Assembly (NCBI GenBank): GCA_963724015.1
Contig: CAVRTM010000014.1
Coordinates: 372,001-436,000 of the forward strand
From: CAVRTM01 sp963724015
GTDB lineage: Bacteria > Actinomycetota > Actinomycetes > Actinomycetales > Dermatophilaceae
Direction of reading: 5' to 3'
DNA: 64,000 bases
Shown piece by piece: positions 28,411 to 40,305 of the stretch. Both the position numbers and the translations under genes were made by a program. The notes under the pieces were generated by a model. The model saw only the letters and a list, made by a program, of their open reading frames with translations, searched no databases and was not told the DNA's origin. Each line of letters starts with the position of its first letter. Positions within the stretch are counted from its first letter, which is position 1.

Positions 28411-31400
28411 GTGGCTCCCACTCTCTTCTCCGCACAGCCAGCAGACCAGGGGCTCTACCGCTCCGAGCACGAGCACGACGCGTGCGGGGTCGCGCTCATC
28501 GCCACGATGCGCGGCAGCGCCGGGCACGACATCGTCGACCACGCCCTGACCGCCCTGCGCAACCTGGAGCACCGGGGCGCCACCGGCGCCGACCCGCTCG
28601 TGGGTGACGGCGCGGGCATCCTCACCCAGATCCCCGACGCGTTCCTGCGCGAGGTCGTCGACTTCGACGCTCCCCGCGCGGGGCGCGTACGCCGCGGGCA
28701 TCGCCTTCCTGCCGGCCGGCGAGCAGGAGCGCGCCGCCGCGGTCGCGACGATCGAGTCCCTCGCGGCCGAGGAGGGCCTGAGGGTCCTCGGCTGGCGCGA
28801 CGTCCCCGTGTGCACCGAGCTGGTCGGGCAGGTCGCCCGCGACTGCATGCCGGTCTTCCGCCAGCTGTTCGTGGCCTCCGCCTCCGGGCGCGTCGTCGGC
28901 ATGGGGATGGAGCGGCTGGCCTTCTGCCTGCGCAAGCGCGCCGAGCGCGAGGCGCACGTCTACTTCCCGTCGCTGTCGGCCCGCACCATGGTCTACAAGG
29001 GGATGCTCACCACCGGCCAGCTCGAGCCGTTCTTCCCCGACCTGTCCGACCGCCGGTTCGCCACCGAGCTGGCGCTGGTCCACTCCCGCTTCTCGACCAA
29101 CACGTTCCCGTCGTGGCCGCTGGCCCACCCCTACCGGCTGATCGCCCACAACGGCGAGATCAACACCGTCAAGGGCAACCGCAACTGGATGCGGGCCCGG
29201 GAGAGCCAGCTGGCCAGCGACGTCATCCCCGGCGACCTCGAGCGGCTCTTCCCGATCTGCACGCCCGAGGCCTCGGACTCGGCGACCTTCGACGAGGTGC
29301 TCGAGCTGCTGCACCTCGGCGGCCGGTCGCTGCCGCACGCGGTGCTGATGATGATCCCGGAGGCGTGGGAGAACCACGCCGAGATGGACCCGGCCCGCCG
29401 CGCCTTCTACGAGTTCCACTCGACCTTCATGGAGCCGTGGGACGGCCCGGCCTGCGTCACCTTCACCGACGGCACCGTCATCGGCGCCGTCCTGGACCGC
29501 AACGGCCTGCGGCCCGGGCGCTACTGGGTCACCGACGACGGGCCTGGTCGTCCTCGCCTCCGAGACCGGCGTGCTCGACCTCGAGCCGGGACGCGTGGTC
29601 CGCAAGGGCCGGCTGCAGCCCGGCCGGATGTTCCTCGTCGACACCGAGCACGGCCGGCTGGTCAGCGACGACGAGGTCAAGTCCTCCCTGGCCGCCGAGC
29701 ACCCCTACGAGGAGTGGCTGCACGCCGGCGAGATCAGCCTGCCGGACCTGCCCGAGCGCGAGCACATCATCCACACCGCCGCCTCGGTGGCCCGGCGCCA
29801 GCAGACCTTCGGCTACACCCAGGAGGAGCTGCGGATCCTGCTCTCGCCGATGGCCCGCAGCGGCGGTGAGGCGCTGGGGTCGATGGGCACCGACAGCCCC
29901 ATCGCGGTGCTGTCGGCGCGGCCCCGGCTGATCTTCGACTACTTCACCCAGCTGTTCGCCCAGGTGACCAACCCGCCGCTGGACTCCATCCGCGAGGAGC
30001 TGGTCACCTCCCTCGGCACGATCATCGGCCCCGAGGGCAACGCGCTGACCGCGACGCCGGCGCACGCCCGCCAGCTGCTGCTGCCGTTCCCGGTGCTCGA
30101 CAACGACGAGCTGGCCAAGATCGTCCACATCAACGCCGACGGCGACCTGCCCGGCTACGCCACCTTCGTGGTCAGGGGCCTGTACGACGTCCACGGCGGC
30201 GCCGCCGCGATGGAGGCGCGGCTGGAGGAGATCTTCGCCGAGGTGTCCGCGGCGATCGCCGACGGCGCCCGGTTCGTCGTCCTCTCCGACCGCGACTCCG
30301 GGCGCGACCTGGCGCCCATCCCGTCGCTGCTGCTGACCTCGGCGGTGCACCACCACCTCATCCGCGAGAAGACCCGCACCCGGGTCGGCCTGCTGGTCGA
30401 GGCCGGCGACGTGCGGGAGGTCCACCACGTCGCCCTGCTGATCGGCTACGGCGCCGCGGCGGTCAACCCCTACCTCGCGATGGAGTCGGTCGAGGACCTC
30501 GTCCGCTCCGGGGAGCTGACCGGCGTCGCCGCCGACAAGGCCGTCGCCAACCTGATCAAGGCGCTGGGCAAGGGCGTCCTGAAGGTCATGTCCAAGATGG
30601 GCATCTCCACGGTGGCGTCCTACCGCGGCGCGCAGGTCTTCGAGGCGATCGGGCTGTCCCAGCCCCTGGTCGACCGCTACTTCACCGGCACCGTCTCCCA
30701 GCTCGGCGGCATCGGCCTGGACGTCGTGGCCGCCGAGGTCGCGGCCCGGCACGCGACGGCCTACCCGCCCGAGGGCGTCCGGCTGCCGCACCGCAAGCTC
30801 GACGTGGGCGGCGAGTACCAGTGGCGCCGCGAGGGCGAGCCGCACCTGTTCGACCCCGACACGGTGTTCCGGCTGCAGCACTCCACCCGCCAGCGGCGCT
30901 ACGACATCTTCAAGCAGTACACCGCCAAGGTCGACGAGCAGTCCGAGCGGCTGATGACGCTGCGCGGCCTGTTCGGCTTCGCCAGCGACCGCGACCGCCG
31001 GTGCCGCTGGAGGAGGTCGAGCCGGTCAGCGCGATCGTCGCCCGGTTCAACACCGGCGCGATGAGCTACGGCTCGATCAGCCAGGAGGCGCACGAGACCC
31101 TGGCCATCGCGATGAACCGGCTCGGCGGGCGCTCCAACACCGGTGAGGGCGGCGAGGACGAGGACCGGCTGCTCGACCCCGAGCGCCGCTCCGAGATCAA
31201 GCAGGTCGCCTCCGGCCGGTTCGGGGTGACCAGCCTCTACCTCACCCAGGCCGGTGACATCCAGATCAAGATGGCCCAGGGCGCCAAGCCCGGTGAGGGT
31301 GGGCAGCTGCCCGGCCCCAAGGTCTACCCGTGGGTGGCCCGGACCCGGCACTCGACGCCCGGCGTCGGGCTCATCTCGCCGCCGCCGCACCACGACATCT

Positions 31401-32945
31401 ACTCCATCGAGGACCTCGCCCAGCTGATCCACGACCTCAAGAACGCCAACCCGCAGGCGCGGATCCACGTCAAGCTCGTCTCCGAGGTCGGCGTCGGCAC
31501 CGTGGCGGCGGGCGTGAGCAAGGCGCACTCCGACGTGGTGCTGATCTCCGGCCACGACGGGGGCACCGGCGCCTCGCCGCTGACCTCGCTGAAGCACGCC
31601 GGCGCGCCGTGGGAGCTCGGCCTCGCCGAGACCCAGCAGACGCTGGTGCTCAACGGCCTGCGCGACCGGATCGTCGTGCAGGTCGACGGCCAGCTCAAGA
31701 CCGGCCGCGACGTCGTCGTGGCGGCGCTGCTCGGCGCCGAGGAGTTCGGCTTCGCCACCGCGCCGCTGGTGGTCAGCGGCTGCATCCTCATGCGGGTCTG
31801 CCACCTCGACACCTGCCCGGTCGGCATCGCCACCCAGAACCCCGAGCTGCGCTCGCGGTTCTCCGGCAAGCCCGAGTTCGTGGAGACGTTCTTCGAGTAC
31901 GTCGCCGAGGAGGTCCGCGAGCACCTGGCTGCCCTGGGGTTCCGCTCCATCGAGGAGGCCGTCGGCGCGGCGTCGACGCTGGACACCACCGCCGCGGTCC
32001 AGCACTGGAAGGCCAGCGGCCTGGACCTCACCCCGATCCTCAGCGAGGTCGAGCCGTCCGACGGCGCGGCCCGGCACCACACGGTGGACCAGGACCACGG
32101 GCTGGAGAAGGCCCTGGACCACGTGCTCATCTCGATGAGCCAGGAGGCCCTGCAGGACCGCACCCCGGTGCGCATCGAGCTGCCGGTCCGCAACGTCAAC
32201 CGCACCGTCGGCACCATGCTGGGTCACGAGGTCACCAAGCTGTACCCGCACGGACTGGCCGACGACACCATCGACGTCTCGCTGACCGGGTCCGCCGGCC
32301 AGAGCCTGGGTGCGTTCCTGCCCGCCGGCATCACCCTGCGCCTGTACGGCGACGCCAACGACTACGTCGGCAAGGGCCTGTCCGGTGGCCGGGTCGTCGT
32401 CCGCCCCGACCGCTCCGCCACGCTGCCGGCCGAGCACAACGTCATCGCCGGCAACGTCATCGGCTACGGCGCGACGACCGGCGAGCTGTTCCTGCGCGGC
32501 CAGGTCGGCGAGCGGTTCTGCGTCCGCAACTCCGGCGCCACCGCCGTCGTCGAGGGCGTCGGCGACCACGCGTGCGAGTACATGACCGGTGGCACCGTCC
32601 TCATCCTCGGGCCCACCGGGCGCAACGTCGCCGCCGGCATGTCCGGTGGTGTGGCCTACGTCCTGGACCTGCGCGCCGACCGCGTCAACACCGAGCTCGT
32701 CGGCCTCTCGCCGCTGCGCGAGAGCGACGAGAAGGTCGTGCACGAGCTGCTCGTGAAACACCGGCAGTGGACCGACTCCGCTGTCGCCGGAAGGCTGCTC
32801 GCGGACTGGGACGACGTCCGGACCCGCTTCACGCTGGTCCTGCCGCGTGACTACCAGCGCGTCCTCGACGTCCGCGCCCAGGCCGAGACCGAAGGACTCG
32901 ACCCCGACGGCTCCCAGGTGTGGGAGCGGATCATGGAGGCCTCCC

Positions 32946-32953
<8 letters not shown>
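28411..32953 (+). CDS. gltB: Glutamate synthase large subunit (three frame breaks)
   Basis: Makes glutamate from glutamine and 2-oxoglutarate with GltD. A propeptide of 24 residues precedes the catalytic Cys25 in EHEHDACGVALIATM. The Ntn amidotransferase domain has HSRFSTNTFPSWPLAHP and RLIAHNGEINTVKGNRNW. The FMN synthase domain has SGHDGGTGASPLTSLKHAG and the 3Fe-4S cysteines in CILMRVCHLDTCPVG. The C-terminal GXGXG helix domain has NVIGYGATTGELFLRG. Breaks near 28674, 29549 and 31000 need two removals and one addition; the product is 1513 residues. TATCCT at 28328-28333 may be the -10 box, leaving a leader of about 75 bases. Confidence 0.93.
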
Positions 32954-34403
<1,450 letters not shown>

Positions 34404-34405
34404 GA

Positions 34406-34435
34406 CGTGACCCGGCCCTGGTGGGCCGGGTCACG
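34406..34435 (+). terminator. Terminator after gltBD
   Basis: Perfect 13-bp stem, cgtgacccggccc with gggccgggtcacg, and a tggt loop, directly after the gltD stop. It lacks a T tract, as is common in high-GC actinobacteria. Confidence 0.75.
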
Positions 34436-34454
34436 CCGGGGTCGCGCCGCGACC

Positions 34455-34460
34455 TAGAAT
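34455..34460 (+). promoter_or_regulatory. -10 box of pyk
   Basis: TAGAAT is 7 bases before the pyk ATG, which suggests a leaderless or near-leaderless transcript. Confidence 0.6.
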
Positions 34461-34467
34461 CGGGGTC

Positions 34468-35934
34468 ATGCGCCGCGCCAAGATCGTCTGCACCCTGGGT
34501 CCCGCCGTCTCCTCCCCGCACCGGCTCCGCGAGCTCGTCGCCGCCGGCATGGACGTCGCCCGCCTCAACCTCTCGCACGGCGCCTACGCCGACCACGAGG
34601 CCGTCTACCGCGACGTCCGCGCGGCCAGCGACGAGAGCGGCCACGCGGTCGGCATCCTGGTCGACCTGCAGGGTCCCAAGATCCGCACCGGCCGGTTCGC
34701 CGAGGGCCCCGTGACCCTCACCAACGGCTCGCGGTTCGTCGTGACCGTGGACGACATCCTCGGCGACCAGGAGCGGGTCAGCACGACGTACAAGGGGCTG
34801 CCCGGCGACGTCCGGCCCGGCGACATGCTGCTGGTCGACGACGGCAAGGTGGCGCTGCGGGCGGTCGAGGTGACCGCGAACGACGTCATCACCGAGGTCA
34901 TCGAGGGGGGCGTCGTCTCCAACAACAAGGGCATCAACCTGCCCGGCGTCGCGGTCAGCGTGCCGGCCCTGTCCGACAAGGACGAGGCCGACCTGCGGTG
35001 GGGCCTGCGGCTGGGCGCCGACATGATCGCGCTGTCCTTCGTCCGGGACGCCAAGGACATCGTCCGCGTGCACGAGATCATGGACGAGGAGGGCGTGCGG
35101 CTCCCCGTGATCGCCAAGATCGAGAAGCCGCAGGCGGTCGACCACCTCACCGAGATCATCGACGCGTTCGACGGGGTGATGGTGGCCCGTGGCGACCTGG
35201 GCGTCGAGCTGCCGCTCGAGGAGGTGCCGCTGGTGCAGAAGCGCGCGATCGAGATCGCCCGGCGCAACGCCAAGCCCGTCATCGTCGCGACCCAGGTGCT
35301 GGAGTCGATGATCGAGAACTCCCGCCCGACCCGCGCCGAGGCCAGCGACTGCGCGAACGCCGTCCTGGACGGCGCCGACGCGATCATGCTGTCGGGGGAG
35401 ACCAGCGTCGGCAAGTGGCCGATCGAGGCGGTGCGCACGATGGCCAAGATCATCGAGAGCACCGAGGAGCACGGCCTGGACCGGGTGGCCGAGCTCGGCA
35501 CCAAGCCGCACACGACCGGTGGCGCCGTCACGGCCGCCGCCGCCGAGATCGGTGACCTGCTCGGGGCCAAGTACCTCGTCACGTTCACGACCTCCGGGGA
35601 CTCGGCCAAGCGGCTCTCGCGGATCCGCAGCAAGCTGCCGATGCTGGCGTTCACGCCCAACCAGTCCACCCGCTCCCAGCTGGCGCTCACGTGGGGCATC
35701 GAGACCTTCCAGGTGCCGATGGCCAAGCACACCGACCAGATGGCGCGGCAGGTCGACGTGTCGCTGCTGGAGTCCGGTCGCTGCGTCGAGGGTGACACCG
35801 TCGTCATCGTCGCCGGTTCGCCTCCCGGCATCCCCGGCTCGACCAACGCGCTGCGCGTGCACCACGTGGGCGACGCGGTCAACAAGGTCGCCCCGGCCTA
35901 CGAGGAGCTCGCCGGTCCCACCATCGGGTCCTGA
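34468..35934 (+). CDS. pyk: Pyruvate kinase
   Basis: Makes pyruvate and ATP from phosphoenolpyruvate. The 488-residue protein shows RRAKIVCTLGPAVSSP, ARLNLSHGAYADH, LVDLQGPKIRTGRF, the active-site IAKIEKPQAVDHL, VMVARGDLGVELPLEEV, SRPTRAEASDCANAVLDG and a C-terminal effector domain. No frame break. It stands as a single gene between two strong hairpins. Confidence 0.96.
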   Translation: MRRAKIVCTLGPAVSSPHRLRELVAAGMDVARLNLSHGAYADHEAVYRDVRAASDESGHAVGILVDLQGPKIRTGRFAEGPVTLTNGSRFVVTVDDILGDQERVSTTYKGLPGDVRPGDMLLVDDGKVALRAVEVTANDVITEVIEGGVVSNNKGINLPGVAVSVPALSDKDEADLRWGLRLGADMIALSFVRDAKDIVRVHEIMDEEGVRLPVIAKIEKPQAVDHLTEIIDAFDGVMVARGDLGVELPLEEVPLVQKRAIEIARRNAKPVIVATQVLESMIENSRPTRAEASDCANAVLDGADAIMLSGETSVGKWPIEAVRTMAKIIESTEEHGLDRVAELGTKPHTTGGAVTAAAAEIGDLLGAKYLVTFTTSGDSAKRLSRIRSKLPMLAFTPNQSTRSQLALTWGIETFQVPMAKHTDQMARQVDVSLLESGRCVEGDTVVIVAGSPPGIPGSTNALRVHHVGDAVNKVAPAYEELAGPTIGS

Positions 35935-35946
35935 CGCGAGGGCTCT

Positions 35947-35980
35947 GCCCGTACGTTCCGACCGGTGGGGACGTACGGGC
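35947..35980 (+). terminator. Terminator after pyk
   Basis: gcccgtacgttcc pairs with ggacgtacgggc around a gaccggtggg loop, 12 bases after the pyk stop. One arm has a single unpaired base; there is no T tract. Confidence 0.65.
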
Positions 35981-36026
35981 CGGGACGGACCTGGGCGCGG
36001 GGTTGGGTATGCTTTCGCCGCACCCT

Positions 36027-36109
36027 GCCGGGGTGGTGGAATGGCAGACACGGAGCACTCAAAATGCTTTGCCCGAAAGGGCGTGCGGGTTCAAGTCCCG
36101 CCCTCGGCA
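36027..36109 (+). tRNA. tRNA-Leu (anticodon CAA)
   Basis: The acceptor stem gccgggg pairs with cctcggc (one G-T pair), leaving A109 as discriminator; CCA is not encoded. The anticodon arm gagca-ctcaaaa-tgctt presents CAA, reading UUG. A long variable arm marks it as a class II tRNA, and gcgggttcaagtcccgc forms the T arm. TATGCT at 36008-36013 is a possible -10 box. Confidence 0.93.
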
Positions 36110-36118
36110 CGAAGACTT

Positions 36119-36157
36119 GGGTCCCTGGCCTGCGGAAACGCGGAGCAGGGACCTTTG
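36119..36157 (+). terminator. Terminator after tRNA-Leu
   Basis: ggtccctg at 36120-36127 pairs perfectly with cagggacc at 36146-36153 and is followed by tttgt. Confidence 0.8.
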
Positions 36158-36184
36158 TCGTGCTGGCTCGTCCACCCGTCGTCC

Positions 36185-36300
36185 ACGCGGTTGCGGAAGC
36201 CGCGGGCGATGCGGCGGTGGAGCTCGATGCGGCTGATCGCTTCGGTGCCGCCGTTGCTTGCTCCGCTGGTGTCGAGGTAGGCCGGGAACCTGGTGGGCCG
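36185..36300 (-). pseudogene. Remnant of an ISL3-family transposase C-terminus
   Basis: Read on the minus strand from about 36297, the sequence gives FPAYLDTSGASNGGTEAI, then IELHRRIARGFRNR. This is the highly conserved end of ISL3-family transposases (GASNGGTEAI..IIELHRRIARG). One residue of the usual spacing is missing, and the rest of the transposase is absent on both sides. The scrap lies about 80 bases past tRNA-Leu, just beyond its terminator. Confidence 0.7.
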
Positions 36301-36478
36301 GGTGGTGACTCATGCCGCACCTCCGCCGAAAGGACGAAAATTCCTGCGCGGCGTGCGATTCGTTGAGGTATGCCACTTCTGGGGCCGCGCGCGCGTGGCC
36401 AGACATGCCTCCTTCACTTGTCACGGGGGACCGTGTCCGCGATGGTGGACTTCTTTGCCCCAGGCGACAGGAGCGACA

Positions 36479-37402
36479 ATGCGTTCTACGGTCCGTCCCG
36501 TCCTCGCAGCGCTGGCCGTGACCGCCGCGCTCGGCTGTTTCCCGCAGGAGGTCAGCGCTGCTGATCCGGCGAAGTCCGCCGATGGAGCGGGTGGCCCCGC
36601 CCCCGCAGATGCGGCCACCACCGGGGCCGCGGCAGCGTCGACCGGGGCAGTCCCGCGGCCCGACCACGTCGTGGTCGTGGTGATGGAGAACCGGTCCCTC
36701 AGCGAGATCGACGGAAACCCGGAGGCGCCGTTCATCAACGCCTTCGCAGCCGGTGGAGCATTGTTCACCCAGTCGTATGCCATACGCCACCCCAGCGAGC
36801 CCAACTACCTGGCGCTGTTCTCCGGCTCCACACAGGGGCTGACCGACGACTCCTGCCCGCACACCTACTCCACAGCCAACCTCGGTCGCGCCCTGCTCAA
36901 CGCGCACCGGACGTTCGCCGGATACTCCGAGGGGCTTCCGTTCCCCGGGTCCAGCACATGCCGGTCCGGCGCCTACGTCCGCAAGCACAACCCCTGGGTC
37001 AACTTCCCGTCCGTGCCGGCGTCGGTCAACCTCCCGTTCACCTCGTTCCCCCGCGACTTCACCAAGCTGCCGAACCTGTCCTTCGTGGTGCCCGACCTCA
37101 ACCACGACATGCACGACGGCACGGTCGCGGCTGGCGACCTGTGGTTGCGGAACAACCTTGGCGGCTACATCTCCTGGGCGGCGACCCACAACAGCCTCCT
37201 GGTCCTGACCTGGGACGAGGACGACCGCAGTCAGAGCAACCGGATCCTCACGGTGGTGGGCGGGGCACACGTGCGCCCCGGCCGCTACGCCGAACGAATC
37301 GACCACTACCGTCTGCTACGCACACTGGAGGCGTTGGAAGGCAGCGCTGCCGTCGGCCAGAGCATCTCCGCCACGCCGGTGACGTCCATCTGGACCCCAT
37401 AG
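36479..37402 (+). CDS. Secreted phosphoesterase (acid phosphatase / phospholipase C family)
   Basis: A 307-residue protein with a signal peptide (TVRPVLAALAVTAALGCF, cleavage after VSA) and an Ala-rich spacer. A phosphoesterase domain (PF04185) follows, with DHVVVVVMENRSLSEIDG as the metal-binding first motif, RHPSEPNYLALFSG, FVVPDLNHDMHDG and LVLTWDEDD. Length and motifs fit the shorter secreted acid phosphatases better than full phospholipase C. AGGAG lies six bases before the ATG. It could release phosphate from organic esters outside the cell. Confidence 0.85.
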   Translation: MRSTVRPVLAALAVTAALGCFPQEVSAADPAKSADGAGGPAPADAATTGAAAASTGAVPRPDHVVVVVMENRSLSEIDGNPEAPFINAFAAGGALFTQSYAIRHPSEPNYLALFSGSTQGLTDDSCPHTYSTANLGRALLNAHRTFAGYSEGLPFPGSSTCRSGAYVRKHNPWVNFPSVPASVNLPFTSFPRDFTKLPNLSFVVPDLNHDMHDGTVAAGDLWLRNNLGGYISWAATHNSLLVLTWDEDDRSQSNRILTVVGGAHVRPGRYAERIDHYRLLRTLEALEGSAAVGQSISATPVTSIWTP

Positions 37403-37748
37403 GCCAGCTACCCTGCGCGTCACAAACCCGGCGTCGGCGTCAAGGCCTGGTCCGGGGCTTCCGGGAGATGGATGTACGCGGCCAGGGCACGTGTGGCCGA
37501 TGCAGACCAGCCCGCACGGGCCGCCGTCGGGATGGTTCTGGTGGCCCGGGGCGGCCCCGGTGTGCGGACTGCCGGAGGAGCCTGCCGTTCGGCGGGTCAA
37601 GGTCGGACCAGCGCAGCCCGACCGCCCCACCCCGGGGGGACGACACGTCCGCCCTGCGCGAGTAGCGTCGTTTCTCCACCCAGCGTCGGGAGAACCGGCG
37701 GCGCCGGGCCGCCTGTGACCCTCGCGGCAACACGAGGAGGGCTGTTCC
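37403..37748 (+). other. Intergenic stretch without a recognisable gene
   Basis: Open frames here lack codon bias and recognisable motifs. TAGCGT at about 37662 could be a -10 box for the SDR gene; GAGGAGG before 37749 is its ribosome binding site. Nothing else was seen. Confidence 0.5.
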
Positions 37749-38507
37749 ATGGGCCAGCTGGATCGGAAGATCGCGCTGATCACGGGCGGGGAGAGCGGCA
37801 TCGGACTGGCATCCGCTCGCCTGTTCGTGGCGGAGGGCGCGAGGGTGCACCTGCTCGGCCTCGACGAATCCCGGCTGAAGGCAGCGGTGGAGGAGCTCGG
37901 GAGCGACAAGGCGATCGCCTCGACCGTGGACGTGACGGATGAGGAGGCCGTGCGCGCCGCGTTCGAAGAAGGTGATGCCCACTACGGACAGCTCGACGTG
38001 CTGTTCAGCAACGCCGGCATCAGCGGAGCCATCAGCAAGATCGTCGACTACCCGAGCGACGTGTTCCACCGGACGCTGGCGGTGCACATCGGCGGCGCCT
38101 TCCATGTGCTCAAGCACGGTCTCCCGCGCGTGAGCGACGGGGGCAGCGTGATCATCACCTCCAGCGTGGTCGGTCTGATGGGCTTCGCCGACCTCAGCGG
38201 CTACGTCGCGGCGAAGCACGGACAGGTCGGCCTGATGCGTGCGGCGGCGAAGGAGGTGGCCGGTCGAAGGGTCAGGGTGAACACCCTGCACCCGGGCCCC
38301 ACGTCAACCGCGTTCCAGGACGCCATCGAGATGACCATGACGGGCGAGTCCCAGGCTGAGGCAGCGGCCGCGTTCGACCGGCTGCTTCCGCTGGGACGCC
38401 ACACCACACCGCAGGAGATCGCTCAGGCGGCGCTCTACCTGGCCTCGGACGCCAGCGCCATGGTCACCTCGACGACGTTCTCCATCGACGCCGGCCTCAA
38501 GGGATAA
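37749..38507 (+). CDS. Short-chain dehydrogenase/reductase
   Basis: A 252-residue classical SDR. The cofactor loop is TGGESGIGLAS near residues 13-23, NAGISGAIS lies near residue 91, the catalytic Ser is in IITSSVVGLMG, and Tyr-x-x-x-Lys is in SGYVAAKHGQ. LHPGPTSTAF and a terminal SIDAGLKG complete the family pattern. An acidic residue after the second beta strand (LLGLDES) suggests NAD preference. The substrate is unknown. The start has a strong GAGGAGGGC ribosome binding site. Confidence 0.88.
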   Translation: MGQLDRKIALITGGESGIGLASARLFVAEGARVHLLGLDESRLKAAVEELGSDKAIASTVDVTDEEAVRAAFEEGDAHYGQLDVLFSNAGISGAISKIVDYPSDVFHRTLAVHIGGAFHVLKHGLPRVSDGGSVIITSSVVGLMGFADLSGYVAAKHGQVGLMRAAAKEVAGRRVRVNTLHPGPTSTAFQDAIEMTMTGESQAEAAAAFDRLLPLGRHTTPQEIAQAALYLASDASAMVTSTTFSIDAGLKG

Positions 38508-38654
38508 CCGCAGGCAACCGCGTTCCGGGCGCCCCGGCGTGCTGGGTGGATGTCCCGGTTCGACCTGGAACGCGGCAGACAGGACCGTCCCGCGGACCTA
38601 CCTTGGTAGAGCGACACCTGACGGACGTTCGGCTGCAGGAACCAGGGAGCACGC

Positions 38655-38900
38655 ATGGGCACTCGCGAGAGAGCAGACCTGGTTGACCTCGAGGTGGTCC
38701 ACCGGCTGACTGCGCTCGCGCACACCGCGGTCAGCGAGGGCCGGACCGAGGAGGGCCTGGCCTACCTGGCCTCGGTCCTGGACCGCACCAGTGGCGCCGC
38801 CGAGGACCCGGAGCAGGCCAAGGACATCGACCACGACGTCGTCAACGCCATGGCGGTGGAGGTGCTGCGCGTGCACACCGCGCTGCGCCGCCGCACCTGA
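38655..38900 (+). CDS. Small hypothetical protein, 81 residues
   Basis: Begins MGTRERADLVDLEVVHRLTAL and ends RVHTALRRRT; predicted mostly helical and soluble, with no motif I recognise. AGGGAGC stands seven bases before the ATG and codon use fits the genome, so it is probably real. Confidence 0.6.
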   Translation: MGTRERADLVDLEVVHRLTALAHTAVSEGRTEEGLAYLASVLDRTSGAAEDPEQAKDIDHDVVNAMAVEVLRVHTALRRRT

Positions 38901-38977
38901 AGCGACGGGTCGCCGCCGGGGGACGGGTCGCCGCTGGGCGAACGGGTCGCCGCCGGGGCCATCGGCGCGGACGGCTC

Positions 38978-39871
38978 TCACGCATGCGAGGGCTGCTCCG
39001 CGGCGGCCTGCACCCGGCTGAGCCGGACGGCCGCGACCGACAGCAGGGCCAGGCACAGCACCTCGGTGACCACCGACCCGGGGCCCGCCTTCAGCCGCTC
39101 GTCGTACACCCAGACACCGATGACCACGCTGAGCAGCGGGTCGACGGTGGTGATCGCCGGCAGGCTCGCGGACAGGGGCCCTGCCTGGAACGCCAGCTGG
39201 GTCAGCAGCAGGCCGGCACCTCCGGCGAGCAGGAAGAGGTAGAGCTGCCAGCTGGTCAGCAGCGCCACCAGCCCGGACGTCGCGACGTTCGTGCAGCTCT
39301 TGATCAGCGCGGCGCCGCAGGCGTGCACGGTCCCCACGGCGATCCCCATCAGGGCTGCGGCCCCGCCTCTGGGCAACCGCCGCGACGTCAGCACGCACGA
39401 CGTGGCAAGGGTGAGGGCCAGCACGCCGGCCAGGATCGCAGGCACGCGGTCGGCGTGCTGGGCGTGCGGTGGGATGTGCGCGTGGACCGTGCCCGCGGCC
39501 AGCATGAAGCCGACGAGGGCGACCACCAGCATCGCGCCCCAGCGCAGCTCGCGGGCGCTGATGCGCGTGCCGGCGATGCGGTGGGCGGCGATGAGGGAGA
39601 ACAGCAGCGCCGTCGTCAGCAGCGGCTGCACGACCGACAGGGCGCCGATGTGCAGGGCCAGCACCTGCAGCGCCAGGCCGACCGTGCCCGCAAGGATCGC
39701 GGCCAGGTAGAGCGGGTGGCGGGCGGTGGCCGTGGCGAACCGGGCGAGCTTGTGCGGCGCCAACCCGGTCGTCTCCGGCACGGTCGCGGTGCTCCGGTGC
39801 TTCAGGGCTGTGGACAGGGCATAGCAGGCGGTGGCGCCGACGCTGGCCGCGACGACCGCGAGCATGCTCAT
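38978..39871 (-). CDS. DMT-family (EamA/NIPA-like) membrane transporter
   Basis: A 297-residue protein with about nine or ten hydrophobic helices. It begins MSMLAVVAASVGATACYALSTAL with a conserved KHRST after the first helix, and has LHIGALSVVQPLLTTALLFSL and LSASLPAITTVDPLLSVVIG, matching the two-fold EamA-type repeat. Substrate unknown. The downstream neighbour on the same strand is a small protein gene transcribed toward it. Confidence 0.8.
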   Translation of the reverse strand: MSMLAVVAASVGATACYALSTALKHRSTATVPETTGLAPHKLARFATATARHPLYLAAILAGTVGLALQVLALHIGALSVVQPLLTTALLFSLIAAHRIAGTRISARELRWGAMLVVALVGFMLAAGTVHAHIPPHAQHADRVPAILAGVLALTLATSCVLTSRRLPRGGAAALMGIAVGTVHACGAALIKSCTNVATSGLVALLTSWQLYLFLLAGGAGLLLTQLAFQAGPLSASLPAITTVDPLLSVVIGVWVYDERLKAGPGSVVTEVLCLALLSVAAVRLSRVQAAAEQPSHA

Positions 39872-39928
39872 GCGAGGAGCTCCGGGCGCCGGGGTGGGGC
39901 GCCGGCCACCTGGTCCGCCGGTCCCCGC

Positions 39929-40135
39929 TCAGTGGCGGGGGACGTCATCCGGCGGCAGGACGGCGTTCGCGGTGGAGCCGGTCGCCCGCACGGGCGGCAC
40001 CGCGGGGCGTCGTCCGGCCAGCCGGCCGAGGACCCAGCCGAGCGCCACGGCGAGGGCACCGCCTGCGGACGCGCGGCCCCTCTTGCTCTCGCGCGCTGCA
40101 CGCAGCGCCGAGCTGATCGCCTGCCACCAACCCAT
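39929..40135 (-). CDS. Small hypothetical protein with one hydrophobic segment
   Basis: A 68-residue product starting MGWWQAISSALRAARESKRG. It has a short Ala/Gly/Val-rich helix (ALAVALGWVLGRLAG) and a polar tail. GGAGG is seven bases before the ATG. It lies 57 bases before the DMT gene and may be co-transcribed with it. No family recognised. Confidence 0.55.
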   Translation of the reverse strand: MGWWQAISSALRAARESKRGRASAGGALAVALGWVLGRLAGRRPAVPPVRATGSTANAVLPPDDVPRH

Positions 40136-40305
40136 GGGTCCTCCACGTGTGATCGTGCGAAAACGATGTGCCCGGCGCTGTGGACACCGGCCGATACAGC
40201 CCTTCCTTTCCCACGATTGCCGAACTCTATTCCGGGGTAAGCGCAAACGCTGTCTGCAGTCCAACGCTGATCCCCTTGTCTTCACAACGTCGTGAGGAGG
40301 CCCCG

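Noticed and set aside
36059..37306. 415-codon minus-strand frame opposite the phosphoesterase
   Set aside because: Shadow of the plus-strand gene with its signal peptide and motifs. It crosses the ISL3 remnant in the wrong frame.
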